64,000 bases of DNA from Streptomyces sp. NBC_00691 (GCF_036226665.1 NZ_CP109007.1:5372501-5436500), one strand, 5' to 3'; positions 7,899 to 18,283 are shown, numbered from the stretch's first letter. The notes: generated by a model not told the origin, from the sequence alone. Translations and numbers: made by a program.

Positions 7899-8315
7899 AT
7901 GTCATCGGAGTCGACGGAAGTCTGGACCGGCTGGTACCGGGACCGCAGCGGCGCGGAAGCGATCGTCATCACGGCCGACGGGCGGCGGGTCGCCACCCGG
8001 ATCAGGGGGATCGAGTACACGGGCGAGGGTTTCGCCGCGCTCAGCGCGGCGGAGGGCGGGCAGGCCCTCACCGCCTGCGTCCTGGAGTGGGACCTGCCGC
8101 TCCCCGTCGTCATGGACGGCGCCTCCCAGCAGGCCACGCTGAGCTGTCTGCTGACGCTCGGTGAGCGCGCGGACCTCAGTCTGACGCTGCACTACGGTGG
8201 CGCCGCCTTCGAGTCGTGCGTCGCCGGAGGTGACTTCGACGGGGCGCTCGAACGGGTCAGGCGCCAGCTGCCGCCCGGCGCCGACTTCGGCCGCCGACTG
8301 CTCCAGGCGGCCTGA
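7899..8315 (+). CDS. Hypothetical protein, resembles DUF6304 family
   Basis: A 138-residue soluble protein with alternating strands. It starts with TEVWTGWYRDRSGAEAI and ends in a helix, FGRRLLQAA. The length and opening match small Streptomyces proteins that I recall as DUF6304, but no catalytic motif is visible and no function is known. It is convergent with the snapalysin gene across a long hairpin. Confidence 0.7.
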   Translation: MSSESTEVWTGWYRDRSGAEAIVITADGRRVATRIRGIEYTGEGFAALSAAEGGQALTACVLEWDLPLPVVMDGASQQATLSCLLTLGERADLSLTLHYGGAAFESCVAGGDFDGALERVRRQLPPGADFGRRLLQAA

Positions 8316-8328
8316 CAGCACACGTGCG

Positions 8329-8394
8329 GCACGAGAGAACGAGGACGGCGGCGCCCCGGGGAGGGGACGCCGCCGCCACTCGTTCTCCTCGTGC
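8329..8394. terminator. Long bidirectional hairpin between convergent genes
   Basis: GCACGAG (8329-8335) pairs with CTCGTGC (8388-8394). Inside this lie the interrupted complements ACGAG/CTCGT and GGCGGCG/CGCCGCC, giving one long imperfect stem between the DUF6304-like gene and snpA. Confidence 0.7.
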
Positions 8395-8444
8395 TCAGCT
8401 CTCGCGCGGGGCTCGGTTCCCGCGCTCGCTCAGCCCGCGCGTGC

Positions 8445-9101
8445 TCAGTTCTTGAACGCGGAGGCGAGGCCGTAGCGCCACAACTGGTCGACGCGGGACC
8501 GCTCCTGCGAGTTCGGCTGGGCGTTCTGGCAGGACGTGCCGGGGCCGCCGCCCGACATCAGCTCGCTGCACGGACCGCTGTAGTGGTCCGGCAGCCCGAG
8601 GACGTGGCCCGTCTCGTGGGCGGTCACGCGGGTCGAGTTGTACTGCTGGTTCTGCCGGTAGTCGAGGAAGATGTAGCCGCTGCCGTGACCGTCGGTGCTC
8701 GCGTACGAGCCACGGGAGTCGTTGCCCTCGTAGTAGGTGAAGTCCGGGTTGCCGCCTTCGACGAGCCGGACGTTCACCACCGAGCTGTTCCATATCTGGG
8801 CCGAGCGGGAGATCTGGCTGCGGAAGCTCGGCGCGTTGGCGGCGCTGTAGACCACGGTGACGGCGGCCGCGCCGGGGGTGGCGGCCCGCTTCTTCGCCAC
8901 CGACTTCACGACGGCGTCGAAGAAGGCCTGGTTGGCCTTCGCCTCGGCGGCCGAACCGGCGTACGCCACGGAGGCGTTGCCGGCGGCCGGGACACCGGTG
9001 GGGGCGCTCGCGGCCACGGCCGGGGCCGCGCCGAGGGAGGCGGCGAGGCCGAGGCCGAGGGCGGTGGCCAGGACAGAGGTGAGGACCTTGGGGTGACGCA
9101 T
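8445..9101 (-). CDS. snpA: Snapalysin, secreted M7 neutral metalloprotease
   Basis: A 218-residue precursor of a small secreted zinc protease. The signal peptide runs through residues 1-30 (basic start, then LATALGLGLAASLGAAPAVAA), followed by a short propeptide. The M7 zinc motif HETGHVLGLPD begins at H162, with ligands H162, H166 and D172, in place of the usual third His. The ATG at 9101 follows AGGAGGAG. It is divergent from the LysR gene at 9288, the conserved snpA-snpR arrangement in which the LysR protein activates protease transcription. Confidence 0.95.
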   Translation of the reverse strand: MRHPKVLTSVLATALGLGLAASLGAAPAVAASAPTGVPAAGNASVAYAGSAAEAKANQAFFDAVVKSVAKKRAATPGAAAVTVVYSAANAPSFRSQISRSAQIWNSSVVNVRLVEGGNPDFTYYEGNDSRGSYASTDGHGSGYIFLDYRQNQQYNSTRVTAHETGHVLGLPDHYSGPCSELMSGGGPGTSCQNAQPNSQERSRVDQLWRYGLASAFKN

Positions 9102-9188
9102 GGGGGGCTCCTCCTGTAGGGGATGGGAGAGAGTCTCGGGGGAGCCGGGGCGCGTGGGGATGATGTCAACCGGCGATAGCATCACTGC

Positions 9189-9234
9189 ATCACCTGGTCG
9201 AAAGACCCCCAACTCCCTTTAAATCAAAGGTGAT
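9189..9234. promoter_or_regulatory. Candidate LysR (SnpR) binding region
   Basis: ATCACCT (9189-9195) and AGGTGAT (9228-9234) form a perfect 7-bp inverted repeat in the 186-bp divergent snpA/LysR promoter region, flanking an A/T-rich centre (TTTAAATC) that stands out in this genome. Binding by the adjacent regulator is inferred from position. Confidence 0.45.
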
Positions 9235-9275
9235 TGAGGGGTTCCGGGTATCTGGTGCGAGCCAGGGAGCCGCCC

Positions 9276-9281
9276 TACCCT
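9276..9281 (+). promoter_or_regulatory. TACCCT -10 box placed for a leaderless transcript
   Basis: TACCCT ends 6 nt before the ATG at 9288 of the LysR gene; no Shine-Dalgarno is visible. Confidence 0.45.
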
Positions 9282-9287
9282 CGGGGC

Positions 9288-10256
9288 ATGGACCTGGAGG
9301 TGAGACACCTGCGCGCGCTCTGCGCCATCGCGGACACGGGCAGCCTGCACAAGGCGGCCCGCCAACTTGGCATGAGCCAGCCCTCGTTGACCACCCAGCT
9401 CCGTCGCATCGAGAACTCCCTGGGTGCCGAGCTCTTCTCCCGCGGCCGCACCGGCTGCCGCCCCACCCCGCTCGGCCGCTCCCTGCTCAGCCGGGCCCGC
9501 CCGCTCGTCGCCGACATGGCGGCGCTCGTCACCGAGACCCGGGCCGCCGCCGCCCGCACCGACGGACTCGGGCTCCGCGTCGGCTCCACCGCGAGCCGGG
9601 CGCTCCCGGGCTGGCTGCGCCGGCTCCGCCAGCGGCTGCCCGGCACCGACATCGGCCTGCGGATGGACGTCTCCGCGAACGCGCTGCTCCGGAGCGTCGC
9701 CGCCGGGCAGCTCGACGTGGCCTTCGTGCACGAGGTGGAGGGCTGCCCGTTACGGGTTCCCGAGGACCTCGAGGGCCGGGTCCTGGTCGCCCGCGAACCG
9801 CAGTTCGTCTCCATGGCCCGCGACCATCCGGCCGCCGCAGAGGCGGTGGTGGACCTCGCCGACCTGGCGGGCGACCACTGGATGGTCGATCCGACCGTCG
9901 ACGGCGAATGGGACGGCCTCCGCCGGGTCCTGCACACCGCCGGCATCGACCCGCCGCTGCTGCACGGCGATTACCACACGGCCGCCTCCCTCATCGTCCT
10001 CGGAGAGGCCGTCGCCCCCTGCCAGCCGACCTCGGCGCCGCGCGAGGACATGGCCGTCCGCCCGCTGCGGGGCGATCCGCTGGCGGTCCGGCTCCTGCTG
10101 TACGCGCGGCCCGGGGCGCCCCTGGACACGCTGTACGCGGAACTCGCCTCGGCCTACCGGGAGGTGGCCCTGAGAGCGGCCCCGTACCGCGAATGGCTCC
10201 AACGGCAGGGGACGGCGGCGGGCCTGTCGGTGGGACCGTGCATGATGACGGCATGA
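9288..10256 (+). CDS. snpR: LysR family transcriptional regulator (SnpR-like activator of snapalysin)
   Basis: A 322-residue LysR protein. The winged helix-turn-helix occupies residues 1-60 (MDLEVRHLRALCAIAD, then the AARQLGMSQPSLTTQLRRIE segment), followed by a periplasmic-binding-like effector domain to the C-terminus. Its position divergent from snpA identifies it as the likely activator of that protease. It carries a TTA leucine codon (codon 155, at 9750-9752), so full translation should need the bldA tRNA. Its stop overlaps the next ATG by 4 bp (ATGA), which suggests coupling to the GNAT gene. Confidence 0.9.
   Translation: MDLEVRHLRALCAIADTGSLHKAARQLGMSQPSLTTQLRRIENSLGAELFSRGRTGCRPTPLGRSLLSRARPLVADMAALVTETRAAAARTDGLGLRVGSTASRALPGWLRRLRQRLPGTDIGLRMDVSANALLRSVAAGQLDVAFVHEVEGCPLRVPEDLEGRVLVAREPQFVSMARDHPAAAEAVVDLADLAGDHWMVDPTVDGEWDGLRRVLHTAGIDPPLLHGDYHTAASLIVLGEAVAPCQPTSAPREDMAVRPLRGDPLAVRLLLYARPGAPLDTLYAELASAYREVALRAAPYREWLQRQGTAAGLSVGPCMMTA
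9750..9752 (+). other. TTA codon inside the LysR regulator gene
   Basis: Codon 155 of the LysR gene, in the segment read as CPLRVPED, is TTA. It is the only in-frame TTA I found in any gene of the window. In Streptomyces such codons need the developmentally regulated bldA leucyl-tRNA. Confidence 0.85.
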
Positions 10257-10795
10257 GCGCACACCCGGCACAGGCACTGGTCCGGCACGCACGCCCCGAG
10301 GACCTGCCGCGGGTCGTGGAACTCATCGCCGAGCACGCGGCGTACGAGAAGGCGGCACCTCCGGCCCCCGGCCTCGCCGGCCGGCTCGCCGGCCTCCTCT
10401 TCGGCACCGAAACGCCCCGCCTCCGCTGCCTGGTCGCCGCCCTCCCCGACGGCACCCTCGCCGGGTACGCGAGCTGTGCCCCGGAGCTCTCCACCTGGGA
10501 CGGCACGGAGTACCTCCACATGGACTGCCTCTACCTCACGGAGAGCTCCCGGGGTCACGGTCTGGGCCCCCTTCTGATGGCGGCGGTGCGGGCCGAGGCC
10601 CGCGCCCTGGGCCTGGCGGAGATCCAGTGGCAGACCCCCGCGTGGAACGAGAGCGCGATCCGCTTCTACGACCGCCTGGGTGCGACGTCGAAGGAGAAGC
10701 ACCGCTACAGCCTGCTCTCCGCGGACGCCCAGGGGCTGCCGGGACCCGGTGGGCAGCCGCCCGGCCCCGGTGGCGGGCGCCGCCGAGAGCCCTAG
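10253..10795 (+). CDS. GNAT family N-acetyltransferase
   Basis: A 180-residue acetyltransferase. The acetyl-CoA loop is visible as SSRGHGLGPLLMAAV, followed by the GLAEIQWQTPAWNESAIRFYDRLGA end of the fold, similar to diamine/aminoglycoside-type GNATs. It starts at an ATG overlapping the LysR stop, so it is probably translated from the same mRNA. The last ~20 residues are Gly/Pro-rich. The substrate is unknown. Confidence 0.85.
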   Translation: MSAHPAQALVRHARPEDLPRVVELIAEHAAYEKAAPPAPGLAGRLAGLLFGTETPRLRCLVAALPDGTLAGYASCAPELSTWDGTEYLHMDCLYLTESSRGHGLGPLLMAAVRAEARALGLAEIQWQTPAWNESAIRFYDRLGATSKEKHRYSLLSADAQGLPGPGGQPPGPGGGRRREP

Positions 10796-11178
10796 CCCGC
10801 CACGTCCTGGGGGTACCACCGCAGCTCGACCGTGTTGCCGTCCGGGTCCTTCACGTAGACCGACTGGGCCGAACCGCGGGCGCCCCAGCGGGGGACGGGT
10901 CCCTCGACGACGTCGAACGTCCCCGAGTCGATGACCTCCTGCCAGTCCAGCGGGTCCACGACGAGGCAGATGTGGTCGACGTTGGACTCGCCGCGCGGGC
11001 GCGAGAAGAGGTCTATGACGGTGCCCTCGTCGATCCGGACGGACGGGAACGACACCTTCCCGTCCCGCCATTCCTCGACCCGCTCGCCCGCGAGCCCCAG
11101 GAGCCCGGTGTAGAACGCGAGCGCCCGCTCGACGTCGGTCACGTTGAGCACCAGGTGGTCGAAAGCCTTGACGCGCAT
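10792..11178 (-). CDS. VOC family (glyoxalase/dioxygenase superfamily) protein
   Basis: A 128-residue vicinal-oxygen-chelate protein with two beta-alpha-beta-beta-beta modules. The first strand FDHLVLNVTDVERALAFY and the closing VKDPDGNTVELRWYP, with its metal-ligand Glu, are typical of glyoxalase I-like and virulence-protein-like members. The reaction cannot be assigned. It is convergent with the GNAT gene, overlapping it by 4 bp. AAGGGTGA precedes its ATG. Confidence 0.87.
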   Translation of the reverse strand: MRVKAFDHLVLNVTDVERALAFYTGLLGLAGERVEEWRDGKVSFPSVRIDEGTVIDLFSRPRGESNVDHICLVVDPLDWQEVIDSGTFDVVEGPVPRWGARGSAQSVYVKDPDGNTVELRWYPQDVAG

Positions 11179-11224
11179 GGAACATCACCCTTCTGTAGGT
11201 ACGCCGTCATCGCGGCGGGAAACC

Positions 11225-11263
11225 CCGAAGGGGTACGACCGCCATGCGGTCGTACCCCTTCGG
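11225..11263 (-). terminator. 18-bp stem terminator downstream of sodN
   Basis: CCGAAGGGGTACGACCGC (11225-11242) pairs perfectly with its complement at 11246-11263. On the minus strand it starts 15 nt after the sodN stop and is followed by GGGGTTT. Confidence 0.8.
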
Positions 11264-11278
11264 ACGGGAACGAGAAGG

Positions 11279-11674
11279 TCAGGCCTTCTTCGTCTCCCAG
11301 AAAATGCGGTCGATCTCGGCGATGAGCTCCAGCGCCTTCTCGCCCGTCTTCGGGTCGGTCGACGCCTTGGCGGCCGAGAGGGCCTTCAGGGTGTCGTTGA
11401 CCAGCTGGTTGAGCTCGGGGTACTTCTCGAAGTGCGGAGCCTTGAAGTAGTCGCTCCAGAGCACCGACACGTGGTGCTTGGCGAGCTCCGCGCGCTGCTC
11501 CTTGATGACCGTGGCGCGGGCGCGGAAGTGCGCGTCCTCGTTCGCCTGGTACTTCTCCTGGACAGCCTTGACCGACTCGGCCTCGATGCGGGCCTGGGCC
11601 GGGTCGTACACGCCGCACGGGAGGTCGCAGTGGGCGCTGACCTTCACCTTGGGGGCAAACAGGCGGGAGAGCAT
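11279..11674 (-). CDS. sodN: Nickel-containing superoxide dismutase
   Basis: A 131-residue precursor of Ni-SOD, a hexameric cytoplasmic enzyme that converts superoxide to O2 and H2O2. The 14-residue leader (MLSRLFAPKVKVSA) precedes the nickel hook HCDLPCGVYD; after cleavage His15, Cys16 and Cys20 become residues 1, 2 and 6 that bind nickel. The four-helix bundle follows. The ATG at 11674 has GAGGAAGGA upstream. The processing protease gene lies divergently at 11860. In streptomycetes, sodN is expressed when nickel is available, while the iron enzyme is repressed by Nur. Confidence 0.97.
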   Translation of the reverse strand: MLSRLFAPKVKVSAHCDLPCGVYDPAQARIEAESVKAVQEKYQANEDAHFRARATVIKEQRAELAKHHVSVLWSDYFKAPHFEKYPELNQLVNDTLKALSAAKASTDPKTGEKALELIAEIDRIFWETKKA

Positions 11675-11859
11675 TGTGCCGTCCTTCCTCGTGATCGTCT
11701 TCTCAGGTGGGACATTACTCGGTGAGAAGGGCGATTTCGCGGGCGCCCCCTGGGGCTTAGGTCAAAAGTCCAGGGTCACCATGGGACTCGTGTACGAGTG
11801 AACGAGCGGATGTGTGGGTCGATGCGCGTGTGGACGGGCGGGCGGAGCGTGAGGTGCCG

Positions 11860-12285
11860 ATGAGGGAAGCGGGGCGGGAGCGGGCGGCGGAAGCCGGGGC
11901 TCCGTTCGGGATCGCCGAGGTGACGGGGGTGTCCATGGTGCCCACGCTGCTGCACGGGGACCAGCTGCTCGTGCACTACGGCGGACGCCTGCGGCCGGGG
12001 TGCGTGGCCGTGGTGCGGCACCCGCTGCAGCAGGATCTGCTCATCGTGAAGCGGCTGATCGAGCGACGTGACGGCGGCTGGTGGGTGCTCGGCGACAACC
12101 CGGACGCCGAGGGCGACAGCCGGGTCTTCGGGGCCGTACCGCCCGAGCTCGTTCTCGGGCGGGTGCGGGCGCGCTACCGGCCGCTGACGCCGGGGCGTCA
12201 GCGGTCGCCGGGGGTGACGCTCTCCTGGCTGCTCTCGGCGGTGAGGCCCGTCCGGTCTGCCTCCAGACGCTTGCGGGCCCGGTAG
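11860..12285 (+). CDS. sodX: Nickel-type superoxide dismutase maturation protease
   Basis: A 141-residue S26-type signal-peptidase-like protease that removes the SodN leader so the new N-terminal His can bind nickel. The catalytic Ser25 sits in GVSMVPTL and Lys64 in LLIVKRLI, followed by the GDNPDAEGDSR box of the signal peptidase family. There is no membrane anchor, in keeping with cytoplasmic action. The ATG at 11860 follows GAGGTG. The last 88 bp overlap the convergent CGNR gene, an unusually long antisense overlap. Confidence 0.93.
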   Translation: MREAGRERAAEAGAPFGIAEVTGVSMVPTLLHGDQLLVHYGGRLRPGCVAVVRHPLQQDLLIVKRLIERRDGGWWVLGDNPDAEGDSRVFGAVPPELVLGRVRARYRPLTPGRQRSPGVTLSWLLSAVRPVRSASRRLRAR

Positions 12286-12818
12286 GCGGCCACGTTGGCG
12301 CGGGTCGCGCAGCGGTCCGAGCAGTAGCGGCGGGAGCGGTTGGTGGAGGTGTCCAGGTAGGCGTTGCGGCAGGGGGGCGCCTGGCAGAGGCCGAGCCGGT
12401 CGGCGCCGAACTCGGTCAGATGGAAGGCCAGCCCCATCGCGCAGATGGCGGCGTAGCCCGTGGTCGCGTTCGAGGAGTGGTCGGCGAGGTGCATGTGCCA
12501 CCGGGGGCGGCCGTTCTCGTCGAGGATGTCGTGGCCCGAGATCTGAGGGCTGACCGGGAACTCCAGGAGGAGCGAGTTCAGGAGGTCGACGGCTCCCGTG
12601 TGGTCGCCCTCGTCGGCCAGCGTGAACACCGCCCGCAGCCGGGTCCGTACCGCGCGGAAGCGGGGGAGGTCCGCGTCCGTGACCCGCCGGGCCATCTGGG
12701 AGGCCTCGCCGAAGAGGTCCCGGACCACCTCGACGGAGGCGAGGGAGTCCTTTCCGCGCGCGGGCTCCTCGGTGTTGACCAGACGTACGGCGAAATCCGA
12801 GTAATGGGCCAGTTCCAC
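12198..12818 (-). CDS. CGNR zinc finger / ABATE domain regulator
   Basis: A 206-residue protein. The N-terminal ~130 residues form an ABATE-like helical domain, and the C-terminus carries a CGNR-type zinc finger (CQAPPCRNAYLDTS, then RRYCSDRCATRANVAAYRARKR) with four cysteines and the characteristic RANVAAYRARK helix. Such proteins are putative transcriptional regulators with a stress-sensing domain. It starts with GTG at 12818 after AAGGA. The gene runs 88 bp into the 3' end of sodX on the other strand and is divergent from the methyltransferase gene. Confidence 0.88.
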   Translation of the reverse strand: MELAHYSDFAVRLVNTEEPARGKDSLASVEVVRDLFGEASQMARRVTDADLPRFRAVRTRLRAVFTLADEGDHTGAVDLLNSLLLEFPVSPQISGHDILDENGRPRWHMHLADHSSNATTGYAAICAMGLAFHLTEFGADRLGLCQAPPCRNAYLDTSTNRSRRYCSDRCATRANVAAYRARKRLEADRTGLTAESSQESVTPGDR

Positions 12819-12912
12819 TTGTAGTCCTTACTTCGGCGGGCTAGTGTCTCGGTCGGAAGGGGTAACGGCTGTTGCCCCTATGAGGGTATTACGAAGAGGG
12901 GGAGGACCGACC

Positions 12913-13662
12913 ATGACCGGGACCGACTGGGCGGGCTGGCAGCAGAGCTGGGACCGTCAGCAGGAGTGGTACATGCCGGACCGTGAGGAGCGCTTCCGGG
13001 TGATGCTCGACATGGTCGAGGCCATGGTGGGACCGAAGCCCCGCGTCCTCGACCTCGCGTGCGGTACGGGAAGTATCACGGATCGGCTCCTCAAGAGGTT
13101 CCCGGAGGCGACCAGTACCGGTGTCGACCTCGACCCGGCCCTCCTCGCCATCGCCGAGGGCTACTTCGCCGGGGACGAGCGCGTCACCTTCGTGACCGCC
13201 GACCTCAAGGACCCCGACTGGGCCGCCGGGCTGCCCCACGACGCGTACGACGCCGTCCTCACCGCCACCGCGCTCCACTGGCTCCACAGTGAGCCCCTGA
13301 CGGCCCTCTACGGCCGGCTCGCCGGTCTCGTCCGCGAGGACGGCGTCTTCATGAACGCCGACCACATGATCGACACGGCCACCCCCCGGATCAACGCCGC
13401 CGAGCGCGCCCAGCGGCACGCCGTCATGGACCGCGCCAGGACCGGCGGAGCCCTGGACTGGGCCGAGTGGTGGGCCCTCGCCGCCGAGGACCCGGTCCTC
13501 GCCGGGCCCACCGCCCGCCGCTTCGAGATCTACGGCGAGCACGCGGACGGCGACACGCCCTCCCCGCGCTGGCACGCCGAGACCCTCCTCGCCGCCGGGT
13601 TCGGCGAGGCCAGGACCGTCTGGGCCTCGCCGTCCGACACCCTGCTCCTCGCCGTGAAGTAG
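12913..13662 (+). CDS. Class I SAM-dependent methyltransferase
   Basis: A 249-residue methyltransferase. The SAM-binding motif I is VLDLACGTGSITDRLL near residue 42, with the acidic motif STGVDLDPALL after the next strand and TATALHWLH at the motif IV position. The substrate is unknown; similar proteins are annotated as trans-aconitate- or ubiE-like. The ATG at 12913 is chosen for the GGGGGAGGA just upstream. A very strong hairpin follows the stop codon. Confidence 0.87.
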   Translation: MTGTDWAGWQQSWDRQQEWYMPDREERFRVMLDMVEAMVGPKPRVLDLACGTGSITDRLLKRFPEATSTGVDLDPALLAIAEGYFAGDERVTFVTADLKDPDWAAGLPHDAYDAVLTATALHWLHSEPLTALYGRLAGLVREDGVFMNADHMIDTATPRINAAERAQRHAVMDRARTGGALDWAEWWALAAEDPVLAGPTARRFEIYGEHADGDTPSPRWHAETLLAAGFGEARTVWASPSDTLLLAVK

Positions 13663-13670
13663 GCGCCGCG

Positions 13671-13720
13671 GACGCGGGAAGGGGCGGTACGGGTCTCCCC
13701 GTACCGCCCCTTCCCGCGTC
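13671..13720. terminator. 23-bp perfect hairpin between convergent genes
   Basis: The arms 13671-13693 and 13698-13720 are perfectly complementary (23 bp) around a TCTC loop. This is the likely bidirectional terminator for the methyltransferase and the ABC transporter operon. Confidence 0.85.
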
Positions 13721-13755
13721 GCTGTGCCGCCGGTGCCGAGCCGGGGCGGCGCCGG

Positions 13756-14519
<764 letters not shown>

Positions 14520-14523
<4 letters not shown>

Positions 14524-15470
14524 GCCGATGCCTCCGGGGAACGCTTGAACGTGGTGAGGTTCGTCTTGACCCGCTGCCACGGGGTGGGCGGCAGGTTACG
14601 CGTCGAACCGCGGGCGAAACGGCGCTCCAGGTAGTACTGGCCGACGCTGAACACGCTGGTCAGGGCGAGGTACCAGATGGAGGCGACGAAGAGCATCTCC
14701 ATCACGGCGCCGGCCGTGCTTCCGATGTTCGACGAGGCCCGCAGGAGTTCTGTGTACTGCACGGCCGAGACGAGTGACGAGGTTTTCAACATGTTGATGA
14801 ACTCGTTGCCCGTGGGCGGCACGATGACCCGCATGGCCTGCGGCAGGACGACCCGGCCCATGGTCTTGGTCTGGGACATGCCGAGCGCGTGCGCCGCCTC
14901 GGTCTGCCCCTCGTCGACGGACTGGATGCCCGCCCGGACGATCTCCGCCATGTAGGCGCCCTCGTTGAGGCCGAGACCGAGCAGCGCGACCATGAACGGC
15001 GTCATGACGTCGACGGTCTCGTTCTTGTAGATCGGCCCGAGGTTGATGTACTCGAAGATCAGCGACAGGTTGAACCAGACGAGCAGCTGCACGTACACCG
15101 GGGTGCCGCGGAAGAACCAGATGTAGAGCCAGGCGACGGCTCCGGTCACGGGGTTCCTGGACAGCCGCATCACCGCGAAGACGACACCGAGGACGAGTCC
15201 CAGGGCCATCGAGGCGACGCTGATGATCACGGTGTTCGCCAGGCCGTCGAGGATCGACGGATCGAACACCTTGTCCCACACCGTGTCCCAGATGATGTTG
15301 CCCTGGGAGAAGGCGTAGATGAGCCATCCGAGCAGGACGACGACCACGACGCCGCTGACCCAGCGGCCGTAGTGCCGTACGGGGATGGCCTTGATCGCCT
15401 CGTACGGGGAACCCGAGGCGCCGGGCCCGGCCGGAGCGGCGGCCGGGTCCTTGGAGATCTTGTCAGTCAT
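14520..15470 (-). CDS. Amino acid ABC transporter permease
   Basis: A 316-residue HisMQ-type permease. A ~35-residue cytoplasmic N-terminus precedes about six membrane helices. The EAA loop that docks the ATPase is visible as EAAHALGMSQTKTMGRVVLPQA. Only one permease gene is present, so the transporter is probably a homodimer. The ATG at 15470 follows GAAGGG. It lies between the binding-protein and ATPase genes in one minus-strand operon. Confidence 0.94.
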
Positions 15471-15523
15471 GACGACTGCCCTTCAGTGGAGCGGGGAGGT
15501 CACTTGCCGGCTTGGACGGAGGG

Positions 15524-16486
15524 TCACTGGCCGGCGTTGACGGTGGCCGTCTTGACGGCGCTGTCCGAGACGTCCCACTTCTTCAGGGCATCGGCGTAGG
15601 TGCCGTCCTTGATGGCCGCGTCGAGCGCTTCCTTGATGGCGTCGCGCAGCTGGGTGTCGTCCTTCGAGACGCCGATGCCGAAGAGGCCGACGTCGCTCTG
15701 GTTGCCGACGACCTCGAAGTCGTTGCCGCCGCCCGAGGTCTTCGCGATGTACGCGGCGACCGGGTAGTCGTTGAGGTCGGCCACGGCGCCGCCGGCCTTG
15801 ACGCGGGTCTGCGCCTCGGCGTCGGTGTCGAAGGCCTGGATCGTCAGCTTGTCGGCGCCGCACTTCGTGGCCTGGGCCTTGAAGGTGTCCTCGTAGATCG
15901 TGCCGCGCTGGACGGCCACGGTCTTGCCGCAGAGGTCGTCGAGCGAGTTGATGCCCTGCGGGTTGCCCTTCTTGACCAGGAGGGAGACGCCGGAGCTGAA
16001 GTAGTCGACGAAGTCGATGCCCTTGCCGATCTTCTTCCCGTTGTCGTCCAGGCCCTCCTGGCGCTTCTTGTTGTCCGTCATCGAGGACATGATCACGTCC
16101 TGGCGACCGGTGTAGATCGAGGTGATCAGGCCGTCGAAGGTGCCCGAGGTGAACTCGAACTTGACGCCGAGCTGCTTGCCCAGGGCCGCGGCGATGTCGG
16201 GGTCGACGCCGACGATCTTGCCGCCCTCGGTGAACTCCATCGGGGCGTACGAGGCGTCGGTGCCGACCTTGATGACACCGGCCTTCTGGATGTCGGCGGG
16301 GAGCTTGGAGAAGAGCGGCGCGGCGTTGGCGGAGCCGCTGTCCTTCGTCGGGGTGGCGGAGCCGCCCTCCGTCTGGTCGCCACAGGCGGTCAGCAGCACG
16401 GAGCCGACGACCGCGATGGCGGCGACCGCGGCAAGACGGGAGGTGCGGGTCTTGGCGGTCGTACAGCGCGTGGAGCGTGCGGTCAT
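15524..16486 (-). CDS. Amino acid ABC transporter substrate-binding lipoprotein
   Basis: A 320-residue solute-binding protein of family 3 (SBP_bac_3). The lipobox LLTAC gives a lipidated Cys35, anchoring it outside the membrane. The mature part shows the family signature VGTDASYAPMEFTEGGKIVGVDPDI and the later FDGLITSIYTGRQDVIMSSM. The ATG at 16486 is preferred over the upstream in-frame ATG because GGAGGAA lies 8 nt before it. This is the first gene of the transporter operon, behind a 535-bp regulatory region. Confidence 0.94.
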   Translation of the reverse strand: MTARSTRCTTAKTRTSRLAAVAAIAVVGSVLLTACGDQTEGGSATPTKDSGSANAAPLFSKLPADIQKAGVIKVGTDASYAPMEFTEGGKIVGVDPDIAAALGKQLGVKFEFTSGTFDGLITSIYTGRQDVIMSSMTDNKKRQEGLDDNGKKIGKGIDFVDYFSSGVSLLVKKGNPQGINSLDDLCGKTVAVQRGTIYEDTFKAQATKCGADKLTIQAFDTDAEAQTRVKAGGAVADLNDYPVAAYIAKTSGGGNDFEVVGNQSDVGLFGIGVSKDDTQLRDAIKEALDAAIKDGTYADALKKWDVSDSAVKTATVNAGQ

Positions 16487-17021
16487 GATCGGGTTCCTCC
16501 GGCGTGTGAGGGAGTTGCCAGTGGTCACGTACGTCTCTTCGAGTGTCGTGACCTCGTGTGATTACGGCATCTTGCCATTCGGACCGCCTCAAACCGACGG
16601 CCACGGATGTCAAAATCGGATAACGGGTGACCCCCGAATGCCGACAGGCCGGTACATCAGGGCCGGATCTTCTGCTGAATGCCTTCCACGCCACCGAAGA
16701 ATTTCCTGTTGATCTCGCCATTCGGACGACACGAAGGCCACCATTCGGGTGCTTGAAGCACCTATATGGACATGGGGTGACGTGTCGTCCTCCGTCCGTG
16801 TGCGGATGCACTCGGTATGAGTCGCGTCACCGAGCGGATATGGACTCGTCCGCGGTGCCGTCCGTCCGGTAAGAAGGATCCTTACACCCCTCATCCGGGG
16901 CTCAGGGCGCGTTGTGCGGCGCGCCCGCGCGGCTACCAGACACGGCGGCCGCGGGACCCGCCCACCGCTCCACACCAGGAGCGGCCAACCCTCAAAAATG
17001 CAGACTTAAGGGGTCAACCCA
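16487..17021. other. 535-bp divergent intergenic region (ABC transporter / malic enzyme)
   Basis: No convincing gene is seen. The region holds three direct CCATTCGG copies and one inverted CCGAATG (listed separately), and a palindrome AAGGATCCTT (16874-16883) nested in GTAAG...CTTAC (16869-16885). It is less GC-rich than the coding DNA, in keeping with two divergent promoters. AAGGGG precedes the malic enzyme ATG. Confidence 0.6.
16575..16748. repeat. Three direct CCATTCGG boxes plus one inverted copy
   Basis: CCATTCGG occurs at 16575-16582, 16718-16725 and 16741-16748, and the inverted form CCGAATG at 16634-16640, all upstream of the binding-protein gene. The first copy falls about 90 bp upstream of its start codon, near where a promoter -35 would lie. 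These may be operators for an unidentified regulator. Confidence 0.5.
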
Positions 17022-18233
<1,212 letters not shown>

Positions 18234-18253
18234 CGCGTCGCACCACCCCGTGA

Positions 18254-18283
18254 GGGCCCCGTCCTGTTTCCGGGACGGGGCCC
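18254..18283 (+). terminator. Hairpin terminator after malic enzyme
   Basis: GGGCCCCGTCC (18254-18264) pairs with GGACGGGGCCC (18273-18283) around an 8-nt loop, 20 bp after the malic enzyme stop; no T-run. Confidence 0.8.
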
